In this document: piece by piece, positions 1 through 12,148 of the stretch | How the letters are laid out: every line of letters starts with the position of its first letter | Numbering within the stretch: the stretch's first letter is position 1 | Origin: Dentipellis sp. KUC8613 | Lineage: Eukaryota > Basidiomycota > Agaricomycetes > Russulales > Hericiaceae | Direction: 5' to 3' | DNA length: 64,000 bases | NCBI GenBank assembly: GCA_002286715.1 | Contig: NSJX01000008.1 | Location: forward strand, 335,630 to 399,629 | The notes under the pieces: model-generated | Seen by the model: the letters and a program-made list of their open reading frames with translations, nothing else | Told to the model about the DNA's origin: nothing | Databases searched by the model: none | Position numbers and translations under genes: made by a program

Positions 1-2278
1 ATGCAGAGCCCGAGAAACCAATGGGGTTCTGCTTTTTCAACAACGTTGCGGTCGCCGTGAGGGTGGTACAACAGTTGACCAAGATCAAGAGGGTAATGAT
101 CCTCGATTGGTATGTCTCATTTCAGCCAAAATAGTAGCCTGTGTTTACCTTGATATAGGGATGTGCATCACGGTGCGTCATAAACGCTACCCGCTTTGTG
201 TCTCATATCAATGGTATTGACAACTTTGGCAAGGCAATGGCACGCAGCGGTGCTTTAATGACGACCCCTCTGTTTTGTACATGTCCCTTCACCGTTACGA
301 GCAAGGCCGATTTTACCCATGCGGGCCATTCGGTAGCATGGTCTCCTGCGGCGAAGGGGCAGGTCGCGGCTTGTGAGTTTTATTCCCCCTCTCTGGTCAT
401 TTTCTGACGTCGTGCAGCTCCGTCAACATCCCCTGGCCAGACAAGGGAATGGGCGATGCCGACTATCTTCACGCCTTCCAACGTATCGTCATGCCAATTG
501 CAATGGAGTTCTCCCCAGAGCTCGTCATAAGTGCGTAGTCCGACAGCACGTCTGCCTCTTCTTTTTCACAGCGCCTCGTGCGGTAGTTTCTGCTGGCTTT
601 GACGCTGCGGACGGGGACCCGTTGGGACAGTGCCATGTGAGCCCCGCCGGTTATGCGCACATGACACACATGCTCTCCGGGCTAGCGGGTGGAAAATTGG
701 TGGTTGCATTAGAGGTGAGCATTCTCTGGGTTTTTGCTCTAGTAGCAGCTCAACTAACTTCACGCAGGGAGGTTATAGTCTTGACTCGATATCAAAGTCG
801 GCGCTCGAGGTCGGCCGCACAATCCTTGGGCAATCGCCTCCAGAGCTGCCGCCGCTTGTCGCTTCGGAAATCGCGACGGAGACGGTGTGGCAAGTCGCGC
901 TTGAGCAGAGCAAGTATTGGAAGAACATTGATCCCAAGGCATGTGAGCCTAGCGCAGGTTTGTTATTTCATTGTGCGGACAAGATGCTATTCTCCTGAAT
1001 TGAATAACTACAGAAATTGATCAGATCACGTACACTATTCCCGGTCAGTGTGACAATAAAGCTTCTCCTTTGCCTCGGATGCTAAGTGTTTCATTGCAGA
1101 GTTACTTAAAGCGCACCGGCAGGAGTATATGTATCGCGAATATGAAATGTTGGAAGTTCCGCTGTTGCACGAGGACCATCAGGACAAGTTCTCATCGCAG
1201 ATCATGTGCACGTAGGTCATTGTCGTCCAGGCCTTGGTTCTCGACCTCATCCCCGTTGTAGAAAAGACATCATGGACAACGAAGTCTTGGTCGTGTTTGC
1301 ACACGAATTGTAAGTAACCACATCCCCCTGTCAAAGCGAAGTACTCATCTATCACGAAAGTGGTAACATCCGTGCCGAGATTGCGGATGGCACGACTTGC
1401 AGTATCAGGGAGGAGCATTCTTACCTTGTAAGCTGCCCTCGCAGTGGATCTGGCAATTACTGCTCACGTCCGCCTTCAGGTAGACACATCGAAGCAGCTA
1501 GTTGCATGGGTGCAGACCGAAGGATATGCATTACTTGACGTCAACCTCTTCCCCAAACCCGGCTCTCCCGAACTGATGGTAGGTTGCCCTTCCACTTCTT
1601 CCCATGCGAAGCTCAAACCTGCGGTCTGCAGTACGCCCCACGCTCACCAGAGCAGTACGCGAAGGAGATTATGACATATCTCTGGGACAACTACATCCTG
1701 TACGTGCATCGCGTATATCATGTCTGATGAAGCTAAAATGAAGAACAGCCTTTCCAACGCGAAGCGGGTCATTCTTGTCGGACACGGCCCCGGTGTCCTT
1801 GCGCTCACCGAGCTCCTGGCTGCACGGCGTCAGTATATTCATTTGTACTCGAAGATGCATGCTAACGGCGGTCCCGAGCAGCGGCAGGCGTGATGCGGCA
1901 AGTTGAACTCATCGTGCAGGTCGTCGGGTACGGCAAAATCCCGCTCGTGCCCAGCAAGCAAGGTGCAGACTTGATTGCGTGGTACAGGACAGTACGTGGT
2001 CTCATCACATGTCCCTCCCTTTCCTGGCTCATCCCTGTAAAGCATTCTCTTGTCGTGGTCCCACGGGACCATAGTATTCTGCGCGACGGCAAGGTGCTCA
2101 AACGACACGGGCTCGTGACGCCCATAGGTGAGCAACCCGCCCATTCACCCCGTCCGCAAACTTATCCCGCGAAACAGACGAGTCGAAGTCCATCAAGCTG
2201 ATGATGCGCGCGCTGCCACTCATTCAGAAATACGTGAAGAACTGCCTGCAGCCCGAGCAGGCCGTTAACGGCTCATGA
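1..2278 (+). CDS. hda1: Class II histone deacetylase, Hda1/Clr3 type, 5' truncated by window edge
   Basis: Zn-dependent lysine deacetylase acting on histone tails in the nucleus. The visible part starts inside the catalytic domain ([15 protein letters not shown]). Exons read 1-109, 159-172, 234-372, 418-530, 587-714, then from 768 onward. Joined, they give the metal/active-site segments [27 protein letters not shown] and the catalytic-Tyr loop VVALEGGYSLDS. A C-terminal Arb2-like domain follows ([26 protein letters not shown], a nucleophile-elbow-like [18 protein letters not shown]), the architecture of fungal Hda1/Clr3. The last exon ends EQAVNGS-stop at 2276-2278. Seen: the motifs and splice sites. 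Known: Arb2 fusion is typical of Hda1. The N-terminus lies outside the window, and exon joins between about 1200 and 2200 are approximate. Confidence 0.88.
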
Positions 2279-2498
2279 CGCGCTCCTCCTGTTCCTGGCC
2301 ATAGTACGCTATAGCTACCTCTTGCCTCTCGTGAAACCCTTTCGTCGCACTTCCCCCGGTTGCCCTGTGTTTTACATACTGTTTTTGCTCGCTTTCGATA
2401 GCAAACGTTTAATTTATTCGCTGCGATGTCTGCTCGGTGCGATGAGTATATAATACAATAAAAACGCGGCTAGCCCCAAGGAAACGGAAAGGAATGCG

Positions 2499-4131
2499 CT
2501 ACAACTCGTCCTTAACGTGCCCGCCGCACTCGCCGTCGGGCGCCTCCGGCGTATCCTCGAGAATGGTCGAGGACGACGTTGTGGGAGGCGGTGATGCAGG
2601 GTCGCTCGGTGTCGGCTCCTCATCAGCGCTGGCCTGCTCTGCCACACTCGAGCTCGCGGTGGGCTCGACGCTCGGGGCGGCCTCTTCTGCGTCCGTCGGC
2701 GTGGGCTTCCCGGTCTCCGGGTGTGTCGTGTCGGTGGGGACCTCCATGACGATCTGCCCAGCCTCGTCCGTCTTGGGCGTCACCTGGCGGCTCGCCTGCG
2801 CGGCCTTCTCCGCCTTTTCCTTCTGTGCCTTCAGAATCTTATGGATCGGGTCCTCCTCCTTGCCCGCTGCGCCCGCGCCCGCATCCGCCTCGCCCTCCTT
2901 CTTCTTCATCGGGATGTCGCCCATCATGCCCGCGAAGCCGTGCTTCCCGTGGAAATCCTTGCCGTACTTCTTGACGGCCTCCTCGAAGTCGATCATGTCC
3001 GAGAACCCGCCGTGCGCGAGCGCCATGCGCTGCGCCTCCTGCTGCCGCTCGATCTCCTCCTCCTCGGGCGTGAGCGTGTATTCTTCGTGTGCGAGCTCCT
3101 CGTTGAGCGCGCTGAGGTCCGCCGTGCCGTCGATGATGGAGTCGAAGAATTTGGAGAGCGATTCGAGCTTGAGGAGGCCTGCGGGCGCGTCAGTGCTCGT
3201 TACATAAGGAAAGAAAGGGAGAGGGAAGACGCACCCTCGAAGCGGATGGACTTTTCGGAGCCGGCGGGGAAGAAGAGCACCTTGGACTCCTTCTTGCCGC
3301 CCTTGGGGTAGCCGAGCAGGACGGACGCCTTGCCCTTCCTGTCGCGGTTATGTCCAAACTCGAGCAGGTCGCGGTACTTGTTGCCGAGGACCTCCCAGAG
3401 CATCGGCATCGCCTTGCCCTTGTTCAGCAGGAGCACGCGGTTCTTGTCGATGTGCTGCAGGCGAGCTCAGTCTGGGCACGAAGCGGGCGGAGGGGGTGAG
3501 ACGCACCTTCGTGATCCACGGCGGGACGTCCTCCGGCTGGTAGAGCTTCTTGACCTTGTGCGGGATGCGGCGGATGGCCCAGTAGTAGAACGCGCTCGCC
3601 GTGCGTTCGGGCGTGTCAAAGGGGACGGGCTTGCTTTCTAGACCGCGGGGGAACAGCTTGATGGTTGGGAAGCCTTGTACGCCCTGCAGAACTTCCCGGT
3701 CAGACACGCGAAGGAGGAGAAGGCGTTGGGATTCGCACCTGCTCGGCACAGAGCGCGCGGTTCTTCTGCGCGTCGCAGTCGACGGCGTAGGTGGGGATGA
3801 GCGGGTAGAGGCCGAGCGCGGCTTTGCTATATTCTGGTGCCATTCTCTGGCAATGCTGGATATGTAGCTCGTTAGGTTCGTGAACTCTGAGTGAATTACA
3901 ATGAGACGTACCCCGCACCAAGGCGCAACGAACGCGACCACGCTCGTTTGCTACAATCCATAGTCAATGAAAGGACCAAGGATTCGTCAGATGCAAACTC
4001 ACGTTAGCCTTCATTGCTTGTTTCCAACTCTTCGCATCTAGGAATTTCACAAGACTGTTCGAGGGGAAGAGCGCGGCCGACACCACCGAAGGTGCCAGCG
4101 CGAGCGACAGAGCCAGCAGCTGAGGCAGCAT
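2499..4131 (-). CDS. Protein disulfide isomerase (Mpd1/P5-like) with ER retention signal
   Basis: ER oxidoreductase that forms and shuffles disulfides in secretory proteins. The chosen ATG at 4131 opens a clear signal peptide (MLPQLLALSLALAPSVVSA). A thioredoxin domain follows with APWCGHC, active-site Cys at about residues 55 and 58; an intron falls exactly between the Gly and His of CGHC. A second, redox-silent thioredoxin-like region follows (FPTIKLFPRGLE, then KVLFFPAGSEKSIRF). The C-terminal part of about 150 residues is acidic, Pro/Ser/Thr-rich and of low complexity. The protein ends HVKDEL. One CxxC domain plus KDEL fits Mpd1/PDIA6-like enzymes rather than classical PDI with two CxxC domains. 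It is convergent with the HDAC gene, with about 220 bp between stop codons. Confidence 0.85.
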
Positions 4132-5143
4132 GGCGATGAGGAAGGGGCAGAGACGACTTGGAGATCTCTCGGATTAGGTGGTGCGAAACAAGAGCAACGG
4201 ACGGTCTTATAGCAGCACGGGGAGAGGGACACGCATGGGTTCGCACTGACGTGGCATTTTCCCCGAGCGACGATTACCGCTCCGGCCTTCTGTCTCCCGC
4301 AACGACTCTCTCACTGGGCAGCTGCATGCCTCGAGCAATGTACCGCGGTTATGGAGCATGGGAATGGGAGCCGTCGCCGTCGGCCATGGACGCAGAGAGC
4401 GTGGGTGAATACCGCGATGCTGGGCTCTTGCAGGCTTGCGGATGGCTGCAACAGTTCTCACACGACACGTTTACGTTCTCGCCGGTCTGACCAGTGAATA
4501 TGTCTCGGAGTATAAAAACTGAAGCTGAAGAGCTGAGGGGTGCGTGCTTCGCGAGTTGTGATGCATTGAACATGATACTCGTTTGAAACACTAGGAATTT
4601 TCGCGAATTTCATGAAAATGTAGTGGCCAATTTCAGCTTGAATCACTGGTGCTACAGAGAAATGGCCCGAGACCCACAGCTAGCGAATAAACATGCTGTG
4701 GTGATTTCGGGTAGTACCATAAACAAATTCGTCAAGGTGCATTTTCCTAACAATCGCTGCGTGGCCAGCGCCAGTGGCGATGGATCCAGGACGCCACTTC
4801 TCCATGACATAAGTAAACCCGTAACGTACTTTATCCACAGACTCTGTAACTTACCACCACCTCGACTTGGTCCCCCAGAATTAGGGGTGATGCGCAGAAA
4901 CGCTGGAGTACCCACATCGACTCAGAGCGTCAATCGGTTCGAACGTTCTTCCTAGCGCGATGCTCAGCGAATGGCACCAATAGGAGCAGGCCTGAATCCA
5001 CTTCATGCCGACACAAATATATATCTTCCAGCCTTCCGATGACATCTTGTACGAAACTTATCAGTAAGCAAGAGCTCAAGCAGTTATAACGTCCTGCTCT
5101 CATCCTCGAGCTCGATTGACTCCCCCGACCATAGAACCGTACT
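4132..5143. other. Intergenic region between divergent PDI and SDR genes
   Basis: About 1 kb shared upstream region of the divergently transcribed PDI and dehydrogenase genes. Open frames here are short and in no recognisable family. I see no RNA gene or repeat. Promoters for both genes must lie here. Confidence 0.5.
5018..5024 (+). promoter_or_regulatory. TATA-like element upstream of the SDR gene
   Basis: An alternating TATATAT lies 120 bp before the dehydrogenase ATG, in a TATA-box-like position. It is inferred from sequence and position only; the transcription start is unknown. Confidence 0.25.
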
Positions 5144-6166
5144 ATGTCTTCTCGCGTATGGCTGATAACTGGAGCAAACTCTGGTCTGGGTCTCGCTCTA
5201 GCTGAGTACGCACTATCGCAAGGAGATCATGTACGTTCCTCTGCTAGTCTCAGCTTCATAATCTTAAATTTTGGTCAAATTCTAGGTCATCGCAACTGCG
5301 AGGAATGTGTCCAAGTTACCCACCTCCGTCAAAGCTGCCGACCCTCTGCAGCTCGACATGGATTGGTCGCAAGACGAAATCAAGGCGGCCGGGCTCAAAG
5401 CCCTCGCTATTCACGGGCACATCGATATCCTGGTCAACATGGCCGGGTACGGCCTTGAGAGCCCAGTAGAAGAAATGAGGTACGCGTCCTAGTGCTATCG
5501 CGACGCGAGCTCAACTAACACTCACTTCGCACCGGCAGGGCCAAAGACCTAGAACGCCAATTCCAAACAAACCTCTTCGCACCCATCTACCTCACACAGG
5601 CGCTCCTCCCCTCCTTCCGCGCCCGCAAATCCGGCACGATCCTGAACGTCTCCTCCATCGCGTCCGTCTACCCCGGGCCCGGCTTCTCGGGCTACTGCTC
5701 CTCCAAAGCTGCGCTCGACTCCGTGTCCGAGGCGCTCGCCGAGGAGGTCGCGCCGTGGAACATCCGCGTGCTCATCGTGCAGCCCGGGTTCTTCCCGACG
5801 AACTGGTTCGCCACGGCCGCCGCGGGGGGCGAGGAGGCCCGGGCGGGCACAAGCGAGAGCGTCTACGCAGACCTGTACGGCGCGGGCGTCAAGCTCCCGT
5901 CCTTCCACCTCCGCAAACGCTGGATCGGCGAGGTCCAGAAGGCGGCGCAGCGGATGTACGAGGCGGCGACGGGCACGGGCATGGCGGCGGGCTTGGACCC
6001 GAAGTGGAACCGCGTGCTCCTGGGTGTGGATTGTGGGGAGAAGTTTAAAGGCGTCGTGGAGAAGCTGCAGGGCAATATCGATGCGATGGAGCCTATCTGG
6101 AGATCGACGGATGTGGACCCGAAGAAGATGGATGAGATGAGGAGGGCTGCGGGGATTGTGGACTGA
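5144..6166 (+). CDS. Short-chain dehydrogenase/reductase (classical SDR)
   Basis: NAD(P)-dependent oxidoreductase of unknown substrate, 302 residues, the usual length for classical SDRs. Three exons: 5144-5230, 5286-5479 and 5539-6166; the total of 909 nt keeps frame. The cofactor-binding TGANSGLG is at residues 9-16, NMAG at 80-83, catalytic Ser in NVSSIAS at 132-133, and YCSSK (catalytic Tyr146, Lys150) follows. The post-catalytic QPGFFPTNW matches the PG motif of the fold. Arg35 in ATARN after the second strand hints at NADP(H) preference, an inference. No biosynthetic neighbours point to a pathway. The closest fungal relatives I know are generic oxidoreductases annotated as retinol-dehydrogenase-like or ketoreductases. 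Confidence 0.9.
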
Positions 6167-6838
6167 AGTGTGCTGCAGCTGTCATGTTAGATGAATGTAG
6201 AATGTAGGCTACTTGCTACTAGAGATGTATTGTTAGTTCGAAGTTCATAGAACTGTCAAAATGAATGCTTCTCGACGTCGACGTTCCGAGTTCTAACAGT
6301 ACAAAGATAGCTTTCTACCCTGATACATCGTATACATCAGGTACTCCTACAAGTCCACCAGGACAACCAAAAGTAACATACAACGAAAATCGAAAATGTC
6401 TACACCAATTACTCAACCAAATATTCGCCCAGTAACTACAGAAGAATAGTCTCATGCCCAACCAGCACCGGGCAGAAACATAACCATGTGTACAGTATCT
6501 CACAATCACAGCCCCAATAGTCTACTCATACTGACCGTCACAGCGGCGACCTCCCTTCAAGATCGATCGTGTTCGCGACGGCCCTATCCGTGACGACCGT
6601 CTCGGAGTGCGGGTCGTATTGGTACGGCACCGAGTCGAAGTGCACGAACTGGTCCACCTTGACCTCGAGACCAGACTTAGCGCCACGCGGGGGCTGCAGC
6701 GAGAAGTCAGCCGGTCGATATGGATATGTGGAGTCAATGGAGAGGCTTACGAGGCGGGCGCTGTTAGGCGGCGTGAGCACAAAGTCGGAGTCGGTCTCGG
6801 GTGTGAGGGGGATGCTCTGCAGAGTAGGTGAAGTCAGG

Positions 6839-8855
6839 TTACTGGTGTACGAGAATCGGTTTGATAGGACCGACAAATTCAAAGGTCCGAGGCGACTGGA
6901 CCGGACGCCCTCGGATGGCGGTGTTGATGGTCCGCGAGTAACGCTCACGCAGGAAGCGACGCATGATCAAACTACCGCAACATAGTCTCAGTATCATCCG
7001 AGGGGCGAAAGGATTACTACGCACGTCGCTAAGAACGCATTCGTATACACTGAATAATGTTTTCGTTAACAGCCCAACTGGATGAGTTGTAGGAGGTGCT
7101 TACGCTTGCCGATGAGCAAATGTGTGCCGAGGAAGATGAGCGTGCCCTTGAACGCAAACCACTACAGAGCAGTGTGAGTCGGTATGTATACCTACGCGTC
7201 CAGAGACATGGTGCATACACTGATAAAAGACATAATGGCGACAACACTTTAAAAACATGTGAGCAGAGAACTTGACCGCCGATCGAAACCGTCGACGCTC
7301 ACCAAGTCAGCGTCCCGCTATTCAGTGTGTACACCGTGATGGTGTCCAAAAGTTGGCTCGCACTGCCCTCAACGCGAAGTCAGCCCCACGGCTGGACGAT
7401 CGACGCAGAACAGAGAACACGCACGCCGCGATGCCGGTCCGCCCGCGTTGCTGGCGCAAGAAGTAGCACAGCGAGCAGGATATCAGGATGTCGATGCATG
7501 CAGAGACGCTGTATGCCGTGGTCACGGACCACTGTACCGACGGTGAGTTCACGGCGTGTGGAGTAGAAGGGGAGAGATATGTCCCGACGTACAGTGAACT
7601 TGCGAATGAACTCTTCCCAGCTCTTGAGTAAGATGCTGCGGATAAAAGTGAGTTCGTGCATGAAGGAGGGTGGAGGTAGGCTTACCATCGGATTGTTGAG
7701 TCTGTATTACCGCGCGGTTGGTCAGGTGCTAGTTGTGAAGAAGTTGAGAATTTCTACGTACTGATACCGAGGCCTATCGAATCGCAGCGGTCAGTTTGAT
7801 GGCCCTACACAACCGGTGAATGAACTCACAGACACGGAAGGACGCCATGAAGATCTGCACTGCATCAGAGGGGGGAGCAAGTTGAATGGCACACGAGTAA
7901 TCACTCACCAAAGGGGCAGCTAGATACAACCTATTCCCGCTCACTGCAATCAAATCAACACCAAAAGCGCCGGCATCAGTACGCAGTATCCACGTGTCGC
8001 ATCTTATCCGCCAATCCGACAAACGTACATCGGTACAACATTCGCGTGTAGAAGCTGCGCGAAGGCAAACGTGGCATATGTCAGGAACGCGGTTCCCCGG
8101 CCGGCGGAACACCGGCATGGGAGGATGGGAGGATAGAAGCTCGCGCGCTTACCAGTGCACGGTGTAGCTTGACAGACACTGTGAATGCGCCGTGTATCTT
8201 TAGAACGGGTGGGGCAGATTGGGATCTGGAGGGACTTACTGTGAAGAGAATGGTTAGCTAGGAAAGTAGATTCGAAATTAGCAACCGCATGATTCTTTGG
8301 AGTGCGAGGAGGGCTGGCTCACTGCTGTGGTGCTTCAGATCGCATGTATGTCAGAAATCGAGGCCCGAGAACTGGGAACCATGACTCACGTAGGGATGAA
8401 ATCTGCCATCCGTGGATCGCCGTAGTGGAGTATAAGGCCCCGCCAGTTCGAGGAGCAGATCAAGCATGTGTGGACCGCGTCCAACAGCCTGTAAATTCGA
8501 ACGGTCAATCCCAAGTTGGCCATCAAACTAGTCACTGTAGAAAGACGTACCACAGCCAAATTACCTGCGGTGCCGTCGCGATATTTAGAATAGCGATAAT
8601 GAGACTCTGCTACGTAGCACTTCCACAAAACAACTTCAGACGCACCAATGCCTTGATTTTATACGGATCCTCCGGGTACAAGCGGAAGAACAGGTAAGTC
8701 AGCAATCCCACAATCCCAGAGAGCCTATCCCAAAGTCAAGTCAGCACCCAGATCTCCACAATGCACAGGAGATCGACTTACGCAGCGGCAGCAGTTCCGC
8801 CAAGGAGAAGCACACCGAGCGTACCATGGATGTTCGTGTCGAGAGCGGGTGCCAT
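6839..8855 (-). CDS. DUF6534-like multi-spanning membrane protein
   Basis: Agaricomycete-expanded integral membrane family of unknown function. The ATG at 8855 gives MAPALDTNIHGTLGVLLLGG, followed by hydrophobic GIVGLLTYLFFRLYPEDPYK. Further spliced segments match the family: LDAVHTCLICSSNWRGLILH-YGDP, the helix CIDILISCSLCYFLRQQRG, TVYTLNSGTLTW, and the closing KLYTNAFLATLIMRRFLRER, which aligns with the family signature resembling KLYvNslLATLNaR. At least eight short introns separate these pieces. The frame that carries MRRFLRER stops at 6839. A different frame stays open to 6538 with a family-like tail (GLEVKVDQFVHFDSVPY), so the true 3' end may be 6538 through an extra splice or frameshift. 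Exon details are approximate. Confidence 0.65.
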
Positions 8856-10069
8856 CGCTGTGTCCTCTCGCTGGCTGCCGCGTCCTGCGTCTTGCGTCCT
8901 GGTGGGCGAAAGGAAGCGCAATCACAGCACAAAAGCGCTTTGTGGCTCCTACGCACTAGTACTTGTAAGTCAGCAGAAGCGGGCTCAGGCGCTGCGCCGA
9001 GGGACTGGCACTGGCGTCGCCGGCAGGCACCTCCCCGGGAGGCACAAACGAGCGCACGAGGGGCGTCGTCGGGCTCCAAAGCTGTGATAGCGATGTGCAC
9101 ATGTACCGCTGTCGCCGAGCCGGCATGCGGTCGGAAGCTGGAGGTAACAGAGTCCGATGGGCACATCTGGACGGAGCTGGTCAGGGTGTGCGGTGCGGTG
9201 CTCGAAACGGACGCTGAGCCGCGATAGGGCTGAGCATGGGGCTATCGCGAGCCGATCTGGGCATGGGCGATATAATGGGGCGTCTAGGATCGTCCACCCT
9301 GACGCCCGTCGCGTGCTAGGAGGTGTTCTGAAATATGTCCGTGCAGCCCGAATGGGCACGCGGGGTTCTCAGGCCTGGGGTGGTGATCCGTGATAGGGCT
9401 GACCGGGTTCTTGAGGCGTTGATGAGGCGTTGATGTTGGCCTGTCAATGGCGTGTATAGTCCTGTTGATTGTGTGGTATTTACGGACAGTTGGAGTTGCT
9501 GAGTTCTCGAAGAACGTGGAGCTGGAAGGAACACGTTGAGCGGTAAGCGCCCTACTACACTTCATGAGCCACGTGTTATCGAAAGTGCTTACCAGTGCTC
9601 CTGTTCAGACAAACCCAGGCGCTATGCATGTACACATTGTATGCATTTCTCCTGTTGTGGTATTGAGGTAAACAATCAAGCGTCTTGATACCAATACCCA
9701 TTCATAGTCATCATGAGAGGCAGCAACTCGGATGACCAGGCACACGTCATGTCTCTACTTCAGACGCCAGTGGCACATCATGCCTCAGGTTCCAGGTTCT
9801 TTCCACTTTGAAATGTGATTCAATGCTGCGGCCAGAGACGTCCGAGGTGTCAGCACCAGTGCTCCTGGGACCTGCTGATGCTGGCGGCGGATAGGTAGGA
9901 AGACGATCTTGGTTATTAATACCAGGACGTGGCGTATCAGAATACACTACAAAACCAAACCTTCGTACATGTAAAAGGGGAAGCATCAGAAGCATAGGAA
10001 GCAAAGTCCAAGACAATAGAAGGGGGAAAGTCGGACCTGGAAGGCCACACGCAGCCACACTCGCCCTCG
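8856..10069. other. Intergenic region with no recognisable gene
   Basis: About 1.2 kb between the membrane-protein start and the 3' end of the HIRIP3-like gene. Both strands carry only short frames without family motifs. The part near 10070 probably includes the 3' UTR of the HIRIP3-like gene, and the part near 8900 the promoter of the membrane protein. Confidence 0.4.
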
Positions 10070-11869
10070 CTACTCCTCATCAGAGCTCTGGTCTTGCAAG
10101 AACGCGGTGATATCCCTCCGCGCTGCATTCTGTCAAAGTATCAGTAAATCGGACGTGGTGTCAACAATCAAAGGTAAATACGCACCCGCTTTCGTTTCAG
10201 GGACACTTCGGACATCACACTGTCTGCGTCGCTCTCCTCCCCTGACCCCGAGCCAGCGCGGAATGGCTTGCCCTCGACGATGCGTTTCGAGAACTGCTGC
10301 ACGTCCTCTGCGGGCAGACGTCAGCCTGACATGTGGCACCATATACACCCAGATACTAACCCAGCTCCTTCGCGAACTCCCTCTCCTCCTTGATCTTCTT
10401 CGCCTGTTCCATGCTCGGACGGCCTTTCATTCCGAGGTCGTTCAGGATCTGGCGTAGGCGTGTGATCTGCTGTCCCGTGGAGGAGAGGTCTTTGAATTCT
10501 TTGGACCAGACTTTGCGAACGCCGCATCCGACTACGAAGGACTAAAGGGAGGAGGGAGGAGTTTACAAGATTGAATATCAAGCATGTCAGAAATTGGTAT
10601 ACCTTCAGGCGCTTGATGGTCTCTTCGTCTTTGCTCAGAGGCTCTGCGGGCTTTCGCGTGCGCTTCTTCGGTTCTTTCTTCTGCTGTCAATCCAGTTAAT
10701 TTCGCTACCGTCATATTCACAAGTAGCACATACCTTCGATTCCTATCCGCCATGAGTCAGACTTGTAGTCAGAGCAATAAAAAGTGCATATATGCGCACC
10801 TTGTCTGTCTTGCGCTTTCTCTTCGGCGGCTCATCGTCGATCAGCACCGGATCTTCCGAGTCACTCTTCTCCGCCTTCGATGATTTCGGCTTCTCCTTTG
10901 ACGGAGATGCAGATTTCGGCGCAGGAGACGCGTCTTCAGGCTCAGACTCAACATCGCTCTCAGGCGCTTTCGCCTTTGATTTGGGTTTGGGCTTCGAACT
11001 CGACGAACTCGTCTTCGTAGGGCTCGCCTGTACTTGTCTGTGTAAACAATATTGCGCGCAGAAGTAGACTGCTGAGAATACGTGCCTTGGGTTTCGGTTT
11101 GGGCTTCACGTCTGAGGCATCCTCGTCTACATCCGAGTCTTCGATGATTTCCTGCAGCATAATGAGCTCAAAATTTAGGGAAGCGTAACAATGAGATTGA
11201 TGGCTTACCGCAGACTTGAAGTCTCGCGACTTGGATCTCGAGGCTGACTTGGGCTTTGGTGGACCCTTCTTCACGCTTGCAGATTCGGACTTCTCTTTAG
11301 ACTTCGCGGGTGATGCCTTGGCCTTCTTCGATGCAGGCTTCGCGGACGATGTACCCTCACCCGCGTCCACGTCTTCATCTTCGTCGTCTGAAGCTACAGC
11401 CTTGCGTTTGCGCTTCTTCGGCTCGGGTGCCTTGGCTTTCGCGTCGGAAGACGGAGCCTCTTTCCGCTTCGTCTTCTTGCCAGGACTGTCGCCGTTCGGC
11501 TCGCCCTCTGCCTCGTCTTTCTTCTCCTTCTTAGCCTCTTTGGATGGCTTCGGCTTAGCAGCCTGCCCGCAAGCGCTCAGTCGACACAGCCACGCGATAC
11601 AGCGAGATGAGCAGACGCACCACCGCCGCGTTTGTCGCGTCCTTCACCAAGCTCTTATACGCCTTCGCGTCGAGCGTGCCCTGCTCGAGCTGCATCGCCT
11701 CCTCGACCTTCGCGCGCACGATCCGCGGCGTCAGCTCGCTGCCCGCCCGTCAGCTACTGCCACGCGCCTGTGCATTGCTCAGCACGCACCTCAGTTTGCC
11801 CGCGCGCTGCGCCGTGAAGACGATCTCGCGCGTGTGGCGGCTTATTTCGTCCGTGTTGATGTCGGCCAT
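10070..11869 (-). CDS. HIRIP3-like histone chaperone (DEK-C plus C-terminal HIRIP3 region)
   Basis: Probable nuclear histone chaperone. The ATG at 11869 gives MADINTDEISRHTREIVFTA, starting a small helical DEK-C-like domain. A long Lys/Ser/Glu-rich disordered middle follows with acidic patches (SDDEDEDVDAG, EDSDVDEDASDV) and basic nuclear-localisation-like runs (KKRKRK, PPKRKRK). The C-terminal conserved block contains SFVVGCGVRKVW, ITRLRQILNDLGMKGRPS and KIKEEREFAKELEDV, which resembles the HIRIP3 C-terminal region. The protein ends QDQSSDEE. Several short introns break the charged region, for example at about 11085-11210. Known: HIRIP3 binds histones and HIRA. The assignment rests on the two end domains; the charged middle is uninformative. 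It could otherwise be called a DEK-C nuclear protein. Confidence 0.65.
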
Positions 11870-12148
11870 GGCGCGAGCTCGTCGTGGTTGAAGACAAGGA
11901 CTGCGAGTACCGGGACTGGGACTGGCACGCGGTGGGAGTCTGAAGGAATGGACGGATCAAGTCACGCGTCACGCGACGCGTTTAGTGCGGATGGAACGTG
12001 CCCGGACGCGTCCCGTCCTCAGCTTCAGTCGGCATCTACACTCGGGCTCAAGGACAATCCAGTGGCTCTCCACGTCAGTAAATAAGTTATATACGTATAC
12101 GTATGGATATCGATGTCTACACAAGAGAGTCCGATCCAATTCTACACT

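Noticed and set aside
2494..3207. 237-codon plus-strand frame
   Set aside because: Antisense to the acidic C-terminal part of the disulfide isomerase, whose KDEL ending and thioredoxin fold identify the real strand.
11216..12085. 289-codon plus-strand frame
   Set aside because: Antisense to the charged region of the HIRIP3-like gene; no domain.
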